Origin: Candidatus Wolfebacteria bacterium RIFCSPLOWO2_01_FULL_47_17b
GTDB taxonomy: Bacteria; Patescibacteriota; Minisyncoccia; UBA6257; JAGOQP01
Length of the DNA stretch: 34,008 nucleotides
Reading direction: 5' to 3'
Assembly (NCBI GenBank): GCA_001793865.1
Contig: MGIS01000023.1
Location: forward strand, 136,573-170,580
This document shows, one piece after another, positions 18,183-27,667 of this stretch; position 1 is the stretch's first letter; each line of letters opens with the position of its first letter. The notes beneath the pieces are model-generated. The model was not told where the DNA came from and made no database searches. It was given only the letters and a program-made list of their open reading frames with translations. Position numbers and translations under genes: made by a program.

Positions 18183-19397
18183 TCACCTCCCATTTTGCAC
18201 AATATCCAATATCCTTTGGTACTTGGCGATGCGTTCGGGCTTTCCGGGAGCGCCTGCTTTTATTCCCCACGCTCCCGATGCAATCGCAAGATCTCCTATA
18301 AAATCGTCCATGGTCTCTCCGCTCCGGTGGCTTACTACCGCGTGCCAGCCGTTTTTGTATGCTTGTGTTATGACATCAAGCGTTTCGGATATGCTTCCTA
18401 TCTGATTCGGTTTTACAAGTATTGTATTGCCTGATTTTTTATCTATAGCGGTTTGTAAGCGCTTCGGATTTGTTGTTGTTAGATCATCAGTGATAACAAG
18501 AAAATCTGACCTGTCCTTCATAACTTTTGTGAAGAAGGATGAGAAACTATCAAAATCCTCCTCGTGAAACGGATCCTCAATGCTAATAATCGGAAATGTA
18601 TGCGCAAGCTGTTCATATTTTTTCATGAGGTCGTCGACCGTAAGTGGATTTCCTTCAACCATATACACGCCGTCACCGAAAAATTGCGTTGCCGCCGCGT
18701 CGAGTCCAATGCGCAGCGGATACTTCTGCGATTCAATGAGTTCAGACATAATATCCAGCGCTTCTTCGTTGGACGCGAACGGGCATGAGAATCCTGCTTC
18801 GTCTCCCAATTGCACCTTTTCCTCGCCGAATTTTTTTATGAGTATTGCTTTTAATTTCCTGTAGTATTCCGCGCTCACGCTGAACCCAAGCGCGAAATCC
18901 CTCGTTGTCGGTATCACCTGAAATTCCTGAAAATCCAATGCTTTGAGTGCCGCGTGCGCTCCCCCGTTTATAACATTGCACATCGGGTGCGGGACCTGGT
19001 CGGGTATCGAGGTTCCTCGCACCGCGAGTTCTTTGCGCAGGAACGCGAATAGTTCCATTTTTTCTTCAATCGCTTTTGCTCTGCACCATGCCATCGAAAG
19101 CGCGAGTATCATGTTGCCTCCCAGTCGGCTTTTATTCTCCGTTCCGTCCAGTTCTTTTAGCAGCCCGTCGAATTCGGCTATCGCTTCGAAGTCCGATGTG
19201 AATAGGCGATCCCCCACGACATCGAGCTTTTCCTGCCCCGTGGCCGGATCAATAACTGCGGCCTCATGCGCTCCGGTGCTTTTTCCGGATGGTACGCTAG
19301 CCTCGAATACTCCATGAGGAGTTGTGAGCATGGATTGCAACGTAGGCTGCGATCTGGAATCTAATATTGTCTTTATTTGGATGTCAGTTATCCTCAT
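18183..19397 (-). CDS. eno: Enolase (divergent)
   Basis: FEASVPSGKSTGAHEA, GDEAGFSCPFASNEEAL, SIEDPFHEEDF, LVKPNQIGSISETLD, VVSHRSGETMDDFIGDLAI, IKAGAPGKPERIAKYQRIL. Start MRITDIQ at 19397. Confidence 0.93.
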   Translation of the reverse strand: MRITDIQIKTILDSRSQPTLQSMLTTPHGVFEASVPSGKSTGAHEAAVIDPATGQEKLDVVGDRLFTSDFEAIAEFDGLLKELDGTENKSRLGGNMILALSMAWCRAKAIEEKMELFAFLRKELAVRGTSIPDQVPHPMCNVINGGAHAALKALDFQEFQVIPTTRDFALGFSVSAEYYRKLKAILIKKFGEEKVQLGDEAGFSCPFASNEEALDIMSELIESQKYPLRIGLDAAATQFFGDGVYMVEGNPLTVDDLMKKYEQLAHTFPIISIEDPFHEEDFDSFSSFFTKVMKDRSDFLVITDDLTTTNPKRLQTAIDKKSGNTILVKPNQIGSISETLDVITQAYKNGWHAVVSHRSGETMDDFIGDLAIASGAWGIKAGAPGKPERIAKYQRILDIVQNGR

Positions 19398-19504
19398 GGA
19401 GTAGTTTCGAATTACGAAATACGAATTTCTATTCAATTTCTAAATTAAGAAATTCGAAATTGATTCAAAATTTAAAATTAAAAATTTATAATTTCCGGAC
19501 GAGG

Positions 19505-21949
19505 TTATTTTCCTTTCTTCCCCAGATATAAAATCGTTTTTATAACCGAGTCCGGATTCAAGGACATGCTCTCTATCCCCTCTTTCATAAGAAACTCGGC
19601 AAACTCCGGCATATCACTCGGCGCCTGGCCGCAGATACCGATATACTTTTTCTGCTTTCTGCATTCCTTTACGATCATCCGAACAAGTTCTTTTACCGAT
19701 TCATCTGATTCGTTCGCGATACCCCGGATCCGCTCATTGCCGTCGCGATCAAGACCAAGGGTCATCTGAGTAAGATCGTTTGATCCGATGCTCATTCCGT
19801 CGAATATTTTCAGAAAATCCTTTGCTCGAATCACGTTGGTAGGAATCTCGCACATAACGTGTACTTTCATTTTATGCGCTCCTTTGCGAAGGTCCGCTTT
19901 GTCTATAAGCGCGAGCACTCTTTCCCCTTCTTCGGGCGTGCGGCACACGGGCACCATTCCCTGAAGATTTGTGAGTCCCATTTCTTCGCGCACTTTTTTA
20001 TACGCGTCCAACTCCATCTGGAACGCGGGCGCGAATGCCGGATGGTAATAACGCGAAGCTCCTCTCCATCCGAGCATGGGGTTTTCTTCTTTTGGCTCGT
20101 ACAGCTCGCCTCCTACAAGCGTACGGTATTCGTTCGTCTTAAAATCTGAGAACCGTACGATAACCGGCTTGGGATAGAATGCCGCGCATATCCGCCCGAT
20201 GCCGTATGCCAACGTATCCACAAAAAACTGTTTTTTGTCTGTATAGCCCGCTGTCCGCTTGTCTATTTCTTTTACGACTTTTGCCTTTTCTTTATCCTTT
20301 ACACTTTCACCTTTTAACTTGCCGTAATCGATGAGCGCCATCGGATGTATGCCTATCTCTGAGGCGAGTATAAATTCGAGCCGTGCCAGTCCCACTCCCT
20401 CGTTGGGAATGAACGATTTTTCAAACGCGGTTTCTGGCGTGCCGATATTCATCATAATCTTGGTCTTTAATTTTGGCAGGCGGGATACATCGTGCACGGT
20501 CGTGGAGAATTTCAGGGCTCCCTTATACACAAATCCGTCGCTTCCGGTCGTGTCCACCGTTACCATGTCTCCTGTCTTTATCTTACGTGTAGCTTGCTCG
20601 CTTCCCACAATACACGGGATGCCCAGCTCGCGCGACACGATTGCCGCGTGCGACGTGCGCCCTCCTTTATCCGTTACGATCGCCGACGCGATCTTCATGA
20701 TTGGCTCCCAGTCGGGGTCGGTCATATCGGTCACGAGCACTTCGCCTTTTTGGAATTGTTTCATTCCCGATGCGTCAAGTATCACCCGTGCCTTCCCGAC
20801 CGCAACTTTCGTTCCTACCGACGCACCCTTCACGATTGGTTGCGATCCGCCTGCTGGCGGAGTGGAAAGTGAGTATTCGGTGACTTTAGTAAAATCTTTT
20901 TGCGCCTGCACCGTCTCGGGACGTGCTTGAATCATAAACAACTCTCCCGTCACACCGTCCTTTGCCCATTCCATATCCATAGGTGTCCATTTCTTGTGCA
21001 CTTTGGAGTAGTGCTCTTCAATGAGCGTTGCCCATTTTGCGAGCCGTATAATTTCCTCGTCTTTTAATACAAGCGCGTGCTTCTCCTTATCCGGAACCGG
21101 TATGATTTTTACAGGTTTGGCGCCGGTCGAGTAGATCATCTTGCGGTCTTTTCTAGCTATGTGTTTATAAATAATCGATTGCGTTGGTTTGAACACAAGG
21201 TATTCGTCCGGGATCACTTCCCCTTGCACAATCATCTCTCCAAGCCCCCACGCCGCGCTTACCACAACCACATTCTTGAATCCGGATTCGGTATCTACGC
21301 TGAACATAATCCCCGAAGATGCTTTATCTGAGCGTATCATTTTCTGCACGCCAACCGAGAGCGCGATCTTCAGATGATCAAATCCTTTATCCTGCCTGTA
21401 CGAAATCGCCCGATCGGTAAATAAAGAAGCTATGCACTTTTTTACCGCCACGAGCAGGTCTGCTTCGCCGGTGATGTTCAGATACGTTTCCTGCTGGCCA
21501 GCGAAGGATGCGCCGGGCAAATCTTCCGCTGTCGCGGATGAGCGCACCGCGACATCAACGTTGTTCCCATACTGCTTCTCCATCTTTCGATATGCTGCGG
21601 TTATTTCTTTCTGTAAATCCACAGGAAGTTCGGCCGATATGATGCCCGAACGAATCGCTTTTCCCGTCTGCTGAAGATTTCTTAAATTATGCGTATTTAA
21701 ATTTTTGAGCGTATCTTTCAAAAAATCCTGCAGCGTTATCCCTTCCTGCTTTCCCCCTTCACCTTTCACCTTTGACCTCTTGATGAATTCTCTATACGCG
21801 CTTGCTGTAACCACAAACCCATCCGGGATGCGGACCCCTTTGGGTTTCAGATGCTTTATCATCTCTCCTAGCGACGCGTTTTTGCCTCCAACCTCAGGAA
21901 TGTCCCCGATAGTCAGATCTGCAATCTTTCGTATGTATGGTTTTGTCAT
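19505..21949 (-). CDS. ppsA: Phosphoenolpyruvate synthase
   Basis: VGGKNASLGEMI, GRTSHAAIVSRELGIPCIVG, EGVGLARLEF, CGQAPSD, MSLNPDSV. Confidence 0.97.
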   Translation of the reverse strand: MTKPYIRKIADLTIGDIPEVGGKNASLGEMIKHLKPKGVRIPDGFVVTASAYREFIKRSKVKGEGGKQEGITLQDFLKDTLKNLNTHNLRNLQQTGKAIRSGIISAELPVDLQKEITAAYRKMEKQYGNNVDVAVRSSATAEDLPGASFAGQQETYLNITGEADLLVAVKKCIASLFTDRAISYRQDKGFDHLKIALSVGVQKMIRSDKASSGIMFSVDTESGFKNVVVVSAAWGLGEMIVQGEVIPDEYLVFKPTQSIIYKHIARKDRKMIYSTGAKPVKIIPVPDKEKHALVLKDEEIIRLAKWATLIEEHYSKVHKKWTPMDMEWAKDGVTGELFMIQARPETVQAQKDFTKVTEYSLSTPPAGGSQPIVKGASVGTKVAVGKARVILDASGMKQFQKGEVLVTDMTDPDWEPIMKIASAIVTDKGGRTSHAAIVSRELGIPCIVGSEQATRKIKTGDMVTVDTTGSDGFVYKGALKFSTTVHDVSRLPKLKTKIMMNIGTPETAFEKSFIPNEGVGLARLEFILASEIGIHPMALIDYGKLKGESVKDKEKAKVVKEIDKRTAGYTDKKQFFVDTLAYGIGRICAAFYPKPVIVRFSDFKTNEYRTLVGGELYEPKEENPMLGWRGASRYYHPAFAPAFQMELDAYKKVREEMGLTNLQGMVPVCRTPEEGERVLALIDKADLRKGAHKMKVHVMCEIPTNVIRAKDFLKIFDGMSIGSNDLTQMTLGLDRDGNERIRGIANESDESVKELVRMIVKECRKQKKYIGICGQAPSDMPEFAEFLMKEGIESMSLNPDSVIKTILYLGKKGK

Positions 21950-22016
21950 GGGATAAATATATCACAAAATTCCTCCTTTCCTAAAGGAGGCGCCGCCATG
22001 CGGACGATTTATTTTG

Positions 22017-22174
22017 TGCGCCCATGAAGAGTCGAACTTCAATTATCCCGATATATGCCATTTGTGCGTCTGAGAGGAGTCGAACCCCTATTACGGGATC
22101 CGCAATCCCGCGTCCTATCCATTGAACGACAGACGCATATCATCGGGACGTCCTATCCATTGAACGATGGGCGC
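22017..22174 (-). tRNA. Outer, interrupted tRNA (anticodon GAT or CAT depending on insert boundaries), hosting a second tRNA in its anticodon loop
   Basis: GCGCCCA...TGGGCGC acceptor perfect; D arm GTTC-AATGGATA-GGAC; anticodon stem TCCCG...CGGGA; T arm TGAAG-TTCGACT-CTTCA. Halves 22174-22137 and 22064-22017 flank an intact tRNA. Confidence 0.6.
22065..22136 (-). tRNA. tRNA-Arg (anticodon GCG)
   Basis: 72-nt cloverleaf: GCGTCTG/CAGACGC acceptor, GTTC/GGAC D stem with A20, CGGGA-TTGCGGA-TCCCG anticodon arm, AGGGG-TTCGACT-CCTCT T arm, discriminator A. Confidence 0.9.
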
Positions 22175-22267
22175 AATATAGCTATTTAATCATTGAATCG
22201 GTTGCATTTCAATACGGTATGCATTACATTATTGGCAGAATATCAAAACAACACAAAAGGTGAAAAA

Positions 22268-23224
22268 GTGAAGATAACAGACGGGATATACGGAACCTTT
22301 AGCATAGGCGAACCGGTGATCATTGACCTCATCAATTCTCCGGCCATGCAGCGGCTTAAGGATATCTCACAGTTGGGGATTCCGGATAGGTATTACCATC
22401 TGAAAGGATTCAGCAGATACGATCATTCCATAGGCGTATTTCTATTGCTTCGTTCACATAAAGCAAGTATTGCGGAGCAAATTGCAGGGCTTATCCACGA
22501 TATAAGCCACACTCCTTTCAGTCATGTTATTGACTGGGTAATAAACGGAAAAGGCGGAGAGGAGTTGCACCAAGATGATCGCCACGCGGAATTCCTCCAC
22601 AATTCTGAAATTCCCGGTATATTAGCCTCTTATGGTATAAGCATTGATGTTATCCTGGAAAATGATTTTGGCTTGCTTGAACGTGAAATCCCAGATATAT
22701 GTGCCGATAGGATTGATTATGCACTACGGGAATTTTCCAATGACGATGCGCACTATTGCTTGAATCATCTTACGGTACGCAACGGAAGTTTCGCGTTTGA
22801 TACTATGCGTTCGGCTCGGTTATTTGCGATTCGGTTTCTCGAGAGACAAGAGCGGAACTGGGGAAGTTACGAAGCAACTTCTCGGTATAAAAATTTTGCT
22901 GAGATGTTCCGATATGCAGTGGAATCGAACATTCTTTCAATTGAGGAGCTTTTGAACGGAAAAGAAACCGCGATCATAGAAAAGCTCGAATCAGCGGAGG
23001 ATTGGCGTATACGGCTTGCTCTTTTTAAAATGACGGCAAAAAGTCTTGATGGGCATCCAATTAGAGAAACTCCTGAAATTAAAAAATTCCGACACGTTGA
23101 CCCTCTTTTCGTATTGCACAGGAAACTGGTCCGGCTGAGTGATGCTGATCCGGGGTTCAAAGAACTACTTGAGGCCGCCCGTGAACGCAACAAAAAGGGC
23201 GTCCGTACGGCAATTATTTTCTAA
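22268..23224 (+). CDS. HD-domain phosphohydrolase (dGTPase/SpoT-like HD fold)
   Basis: SPAMQRLKDISQLG...YDHSIGVFLLL...IAGLIHDISHTPFSHVID. Probable GTG start at 22268; longer ORF from 22193. Confidence 0.85.
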   Translation: MKITDGIYGTFSIGEPVIIDLINSPAMQRLKDISQLGIPDRYYHLKGFSRYDHSIGVFLLLRSHKASIAEQIAGLIHDISHTPFSHVIDWVINGKGGEELHQDDRHAEFLHNSEIPGILASYGISIDVILENDFGLLEREIPDICADRIDYALREFSNDDAHYCLNHLTVRNGSFAFDTMRSARLFAIRFLERQERNWGSYEATSRYKNFAEMFRYAVESNILSIEELLNGKETAIIEKLESAEDWRIRLALFKMTAKSLDGHPIRETPEIKKFRHVDPLFVLHRKLVRLSDADPGFKELLEAARERNKKGVRTAIIF

Positions 23225-23227
23225 TAA

Positions 23228-23259
23228 AACGGCTACTTTATAAGTAGCCGTTCTTTTTT
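23228..23259 (+). terminator. Rho-independent terminator of the HD gene (overlaps the 3' end of the convergent Nudix gene)
   Basis: AACGGCTAC-tttataa-GTAGCCGTT-CTTTTTT. Confidence 0.85.
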
Positions 23260-23575
23260 AATTCATCCGCGATTTTTCTGGTTGCGTCCGAGAGTTTCTC
23301 ATTTACGCAATCGAAATGCGTGAAGAATCTGCTTTCTGAAATTTCAGCCGCTGGGACGAAATCACCTTCCATATCCACAAAATACACCTTTGTCTCCACC
23401 ACATCGCCTGTGTGTGGAGCCGTGCCAGTGAATTTTCCAAAGAATTTTTTGACAAGCGTTATTTGGGTATTTGGAAGTTCTTCAATGGTACATTCCCTCA
23501 ACAAGCATTGAATGTCGTCTTCTCCTTCATTCGGCTTTCCACTCTGATGTATGCGCCATCTATGACAATCCTCAT
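23238..23575 (-). pseudogene. Truncated / frame-disrupted Nudix hydrolase
   Basis: Frame reads ...WRIHQSGKPNEGEDDIQCLRECTIEELPNTQITLVKKFFGKFTGTAPHTGDVVETKVYFVDMEGDFVPAAEISESRFF (Nudix-box like). No start in frame; the ATG at 23575 overlapping the upstream stop leads into another frame that ends after 25 codons. Confidence 0.6.
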
Positions 23576-24591
23576 GATGGAACCTCTATATCAATCTTTG
23601 CATGCCGGATTTCTATATCTGCTTCTTCGAAGAGTTTTAGTCCATTATTCGGGTATACACCCTCCGGGACTACAATTGCAGAAATACCGCAACCTATGAG
23701 AAGTTTTGCGCACATGATACATGGCTCTGCGTTTATGTATACGGTTGCACCAATCAATGAGGTCCCTCCGGACATTCCGTGGTTCTGGACGGCAACATAT
23801 TCAGCATGCAGACATCCTCTATCATTTGACGTTCCACTCGGAATATTTTCTCTTTCTCGTATGCATCCCTGCTCTAAGCTGCATTCGGAGGTTCTGCGGT
23901 TGAATCCTTGGGCGATGATATTGCGATTCTTTGTAATAATGCACCCGAAACGCCTAGCTGATCCCACGTAGTTTCCCGCACCGTTTTTTATGGCGCCACG
24001 CAGGCAATCTGACAAAAACGAAGCTCTAACCGCAATCCCCATGAAGTATTCGTCCCATTTCATTTGTTCCATAAGGTACTGCTCTTCGCCTAACGGAACA
24101 TCAAAGAGCCCGGTTGATCCGAACCCGCCCGCATTTCTAGTGGTAGGAGGTAATTCATCAACTTCAATAAAGTGGGGAAGCTCCACTTTCGAAAATATAA
24201 GCTGAGCCACACGCATGTCCTTATCAATTATGAATTTTTTCTTCCCACGATTTCTAAGCAGAATACCAGCCTCCCCTCTGAAATCTGGATCAACTGTTCC
24301 TGGGGAATTTGAGAGTTCAATATCGTGTTTATTTGCGAGTCCTGATCGGGGTCACACCTGACATTCATATGATGGTGATATTGCAAAAGCCACCCCTGTG
24401 CCCACGAGCACACTCTCATCAGGATGTAGAATGTATGGCAAAGCATCATTTATCTCTTCTTTCGTTTCTTTATCTATAATGTGGTAAGCGAATACATCAT
24501 AACCAACTGCTCCATCACTTGCTCTCTTTGGTATCAGCGCTCCGGAATAGAGCTTTTTTACGCGAACGCTGTTTAAAGGCTTGATATTCAT
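23572..24591 (-). CDS. dUTPase-dCMP deaminase fusion, interrupted by one in-frame TGA at 24354-24352
   Basis: dUTPase: MNIKPLNSVRVKKL...PKRASDGAVGYDVFAY...HPDESVLVGTGVAFAISPSYECQV-TGA-PRSGLANKHDIELSNSPGTVDPDFRGEAGILLRNRGKKKFIIDKDMRVAQLIF...AGGFGSTG. Deaminase: CLHAEYVAV and PCIMCAK. The same frame is open throughout except for the TGA. Confidence 0.85.
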
Positions 24592-24688
24592 TGCTTTTGT
24601 CCTTCTATTATTTAGTTTTGGGTATTTTACTATTCTTTTTTTAATATAAATCTGATACGAAGTCAAATAAAAAGGAGGGTTACCCCTC

Positions 24689-25357
24689 CTATGAAGCTTT
24701 GCGCACACGCAATAATTCATCAAATTTATCCCGAATCACTTCAAAGACTTCTTCGATATTTTTACTTGCGTCCACAATCATCCATGTGCCTGGGAAGAGC
24801 TCTGTTCTGCAATATTCTTTGAATCCCTCTCGCGCTTTATTATGGAAGTCTGGATCCTCGATTTCAAAGCGGTCTTTCTTTCCATTCTTTGTATTCCTCA
24901 TTTTCCCGATTTTATGATCAATATCAAGAATAAATGTAAAATCAGGTTTCAATCCGCCCGTTGCATAATTATTCAACAAACGGAATTCATCCAGCGTGCA
25001 TGCACCGCGTGTGAAATATTGATACGCGTACATAACCGCTTCGAATCGATCGCAAAGAACAATCGTATTTTCATATACATTAAGATCTTCTAATACCGGC
25101 TTAACTACTTCTTCAATGTGTTGAGCGCGATCTCCACAGAATAAAAACAGTTCGGTTTTTTTGTTAAATCCTCCTTTGTGTTTGGGATCTAGAAGAATTT
25201 TGCGGATATCAACACAAACAGGATCACCTCCGCCCGGTTCTTTGGTCGTGAACACTCTGTAGCCTTGCCCCTGCAGATACTTCCGAAGTTTTTCAATTAT
25301 CGTACTTTTCCCACCACCCTCCGGCCCATCAAACACAATAAAAAGTTTCTTCTTCAT
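24689..25357 (-). CDS. tmk: Thymidylate kinase
   Basis: KLFIVFDGPEGGGKSTIIEKL (P-loop), TKEPGG, DRFEAVMYAYQ. Confidence 0.92.
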   Translation of the reverse strand: MKKKLFIVFDGPEGGGKSTIIEKLRKYLQGQGYRVFTTKEPGGGDPVCVDIRKILLDPKHKGGFNKKTELFLFCGDRAQHIEEVVKPVLEDLNVYENTIVLCDRFEAVMYAYQYFTRGACTLDEFRLLNNYATGGLKPDFTFILDIDHKIGKMRNTKNGKKDRFEIEDPDFHNKAREGFKEYCRTELFPGTWMIVDASKNIEEVFEVIRDKFDELLRVRKAS

Positions 25358-25449
25358 TACGCACTCCTTTTTTTGTAAATTTGTCTTTTCACACCCTACT
25401 CATACAGAAGTAAAAAAGCAAGCCGCACATGACTTGCTTGAAGCAATGC

Positions 25450-26388
25450 TTATACGGCCATTCTTTGGTCGCCTGGTAATTTCTCGTGATATTTGTATCC
25501 CACGAGCTGTACATAGTCATCGATCACAGTGATCGGCTTCCTTCTGCCAGAAACAAAATCATCTTCTGTTTCTACTCGTTTAACCATCTTATCTAGTCGA
25601 AAATCATCAATTTCTTTGATTTCAGGATTGATCCAGAGAGTGGGAAATTCAAGCGGCTTGCGTTCAATCTGGGTTCGAGCAGCTTCGTAGTGGTTCTCAT
25701 ATATATGATGATCACCGAGAATATGCACAAATTCCGCAAGCGGGTATCCCGTTATATGCCCAATAAGAGATCCGAAAAGTTCGTAGCTTGGAGTATTAAA
25801 CGGAACTCCCAGAACCATATCACAGCTCCTTTGATACATCATGAAATGAATTTTTCCATCAATAATGTCGAAGTGCACCATCACATGACAGGGTGGTAAG
25901 CTAACTTTATTTGCCTGTACGGCTGCCGGATTCCAACCACAAATTATCATCCTTCTGTCATTTGGATTTGCGCGAATCATATTTATGAGCCACGCAAGCT
26001 GATTAACCTCACCGGTCGGATCCCAAGGAGATGAAAAATGAATCCATTCAACTCCATAAATTCTTCCTAGATGTCCTTTATATTCTCTATATTTCTCCCA
26101 CCATTCTGAATATGCGTTGCCATCCCATATGTGCAAACCAACTTTGTTCATTTCCCGCACATCATCTGTCGCAGCGATGAATGCGGCGAGTTCAAGTGCT
26201 ACCAGTCGGAATGGAACCGGTTTTGTTGTGACAATAGGAAATTTCCCGTTGGTAAGATCAAACCTCATTTCTCTTGCAAATTTTCTACTTGTTCGCGCTA
26301 TCACCTGTTTTCCGTCAAGTCTTGGACGACTTACGCGATCCCAGCCGTTCTTAAGTGTATCTTCTAAAATATCAAGATATTGTTTCAC
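25450..26388 (-). CDS. thyA: Thymidylate synthase
   Basis: NPNDRRMIICGWNPAAV, LPPCHVMVHF (catalytic Cys), YQRSCDMVLGVPFNTPSY, LGDHHIYENH. Confidence 0.97.
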   Translation of the reverse strand: MKQYLDILEDTLKNGWDRVSRPRLDGKQVIARTSRKFAREMRFDLTNGKFPIVTTKPVPFRLVALELAAFIAATDDVREMNKVGLHIWDGNAYSEWWEKYREYKGHLGRIYGVEWIHFSSPWDPTGEVNQLAWLINMIRANPNDRRMIICGWNPAAVQANKVSLPPCHVMVHFDIIDGKIHFMMYQRSCDMVLGVPFNTPSYELFGSLIGHITGYPLAEFVHILGDHHIYENHYEAARTQIERKPLEFPTLWINPEIKEIDDFRLDKMVKRVETEDDFVSGRRKPITVIDDYVQLVGYKYHEKLPGDQRMAV

Positions 26389-26547
26389 TTCTTCACCTTA
26401 TTGTTTGTTTTTGAAATGTAATTAACTGCCTTTCTTGTAACATGCGCCTGAATGCTTGTCAAAACGCCGTGTTGACAGCCGATGCTGAACATTCTAACCT
26501 AAAGACAGTTGTAAAATATTTATAAACAAATAAAAGGAAATCATCTG

Positions 26548-27624
26548 ATGGAAGCGAAAAAACGTAAAGCAGACGAGCGATATCTGAATATCGCTCATAT
26601 AAACGTGCTCCCTCAGATGAGAAGGACATTTGACGGGACACAAGAACTGGCAGAGAGTATACATAGGAACGGTCTCATACATCCTGTTACGGTTGCCGAA
26701 TTAAACGATAAGGAAGCCCGCGGACATCTAAACGTCATTAATAGCGTTCAAAAAACACACGTTCGTTTTAGCAATCTTAGACCACGAAACAGAAAATTCT
26801 TGATTCTTGTCGCAGGAGAGCGGCGAATACGTGCCCACAAATATCTCCAGGAACTCTACGGAGGGTATAGGATCATTCGAACAACGGTATGCCCAAAAAT
26901 GAGCTCCGAAGATCTTATCGCGCTTCAAGGAAGCGAGAATACGAACAGATCAGTTCGGCCAGAAGAAGAGGCGATCTTCTACTACAGATTTTATAACTAT
27001 CTGAAAAAGGTCCGCGAGAAGATCACGCTTATGGAATTCGGACGCATGGTCGGAAGAAGCCCTCAGGTCATAGCAACTTCTTTGCGGTTTGCACAACTTC
27101 CCGAATACATTCAGGAATGCGTGTTTGATGGAAATCTTCAATACGGCATGGCATGTGAACTTGCCCGGCTACAGATGGCTAGTGTGACTGGCAGAAACCT
27201 GGAGGATTGGTTCATACGATCTTCTCTTCATTCACAAAATGTTTCGACGTTCAAAAATACAGTAAGCAAGTATCTGAAAAATTATTCGAGTGACCAAACT
27301 TCCCTTTTGGATATATTTGACACTGAATCGCACGAAGATCTCCTCCGGTCACAAAGGCGTAGAAGCATAGAGAAGAACACTTCCGATATGTTCTATGCAT
27401 CGAATGCTTATTTTCTGCGAATGCTATATCTTTTTGAACATCGCCTGCTTGGATTGGAAGATTCTCCATTTTCCATGAAAGGCCCGCTTGCCGTTTTCAG
27501 AAAACAGGTCGAGCTTTTTAAAAAGCTCATCCCTCATCTGGAAAAAGTTGCCGATATGCTGGAGGCAATGGCCGCCGTTGATAAAACTGAAGCACTTCTT
27601 TCCAGACTTGAAAAAGTAGCATAA
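26548..27624 (+). CDS. ParB/Spo0J-like nuclease-fold DNA-binding protein
   Basis: LAESIHRNGLIHPVTVAEL...LVAGERRIRAHK...ALQGSENTNRSVRPEEEAIFYYRF, then an HTH-like segment (MEFGRMVGRSPQVIATSLRFAQLPEYIQE). Confidence 0.85.
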   Translation: MEAKKRKADERYLNIAHINVLPQMRRTFDGTQELAESIHRNGLIHPVTVAELNDKEARGHLNVINSVQKTHVRFSNLRPRNRKFLILVAGERRIRAHKYLQELYGGYRIIRTTVCPKMSSEDLIALQGSENTNRSVRPEEEAIFYYRFYNYLKKVREKITLMEFGRMVGRSPQVIATSLRFAQLPEYIQECVFDGNLQYGMACELARLQMASVTGRNLEDWFIRSSLHSQNVSTFKNTVSKYLKNYSSDQTSLLDIFDTESHEDLLRSQRRRSIEKNTSDMFYASNAYFLRMLYLFEHRLLGLEDSPFSMKGPLAVFRKQVELFKKLIPHLEKVADMLEAMAAVDKTEALLSRLEKVA

Positions 27625-27625
27625 A

Positions 27626-27667
27626 AAATGCCGCCAGATAGTACATCTGCGCGGCATTTATTTTTTT
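27626..27667 (+). terminator. Rho-independent terminator of the parB-like gene
   Basis: AAATGCCGC...GCGGCATTT then ATTTTTTT. Confidence 0.85.

Noticed and set aside
24352-24354. In-frame TGA as selenocysteine or UGA-Gly code (Gracilibacteria/SR1 type)
   Set aside because: The position is a conserved Arg in dUTPases, no SECIS-like element was recognised, and other genes here (avd, RT) end at TGA, so genome-wide UGA recoding is unlikely.
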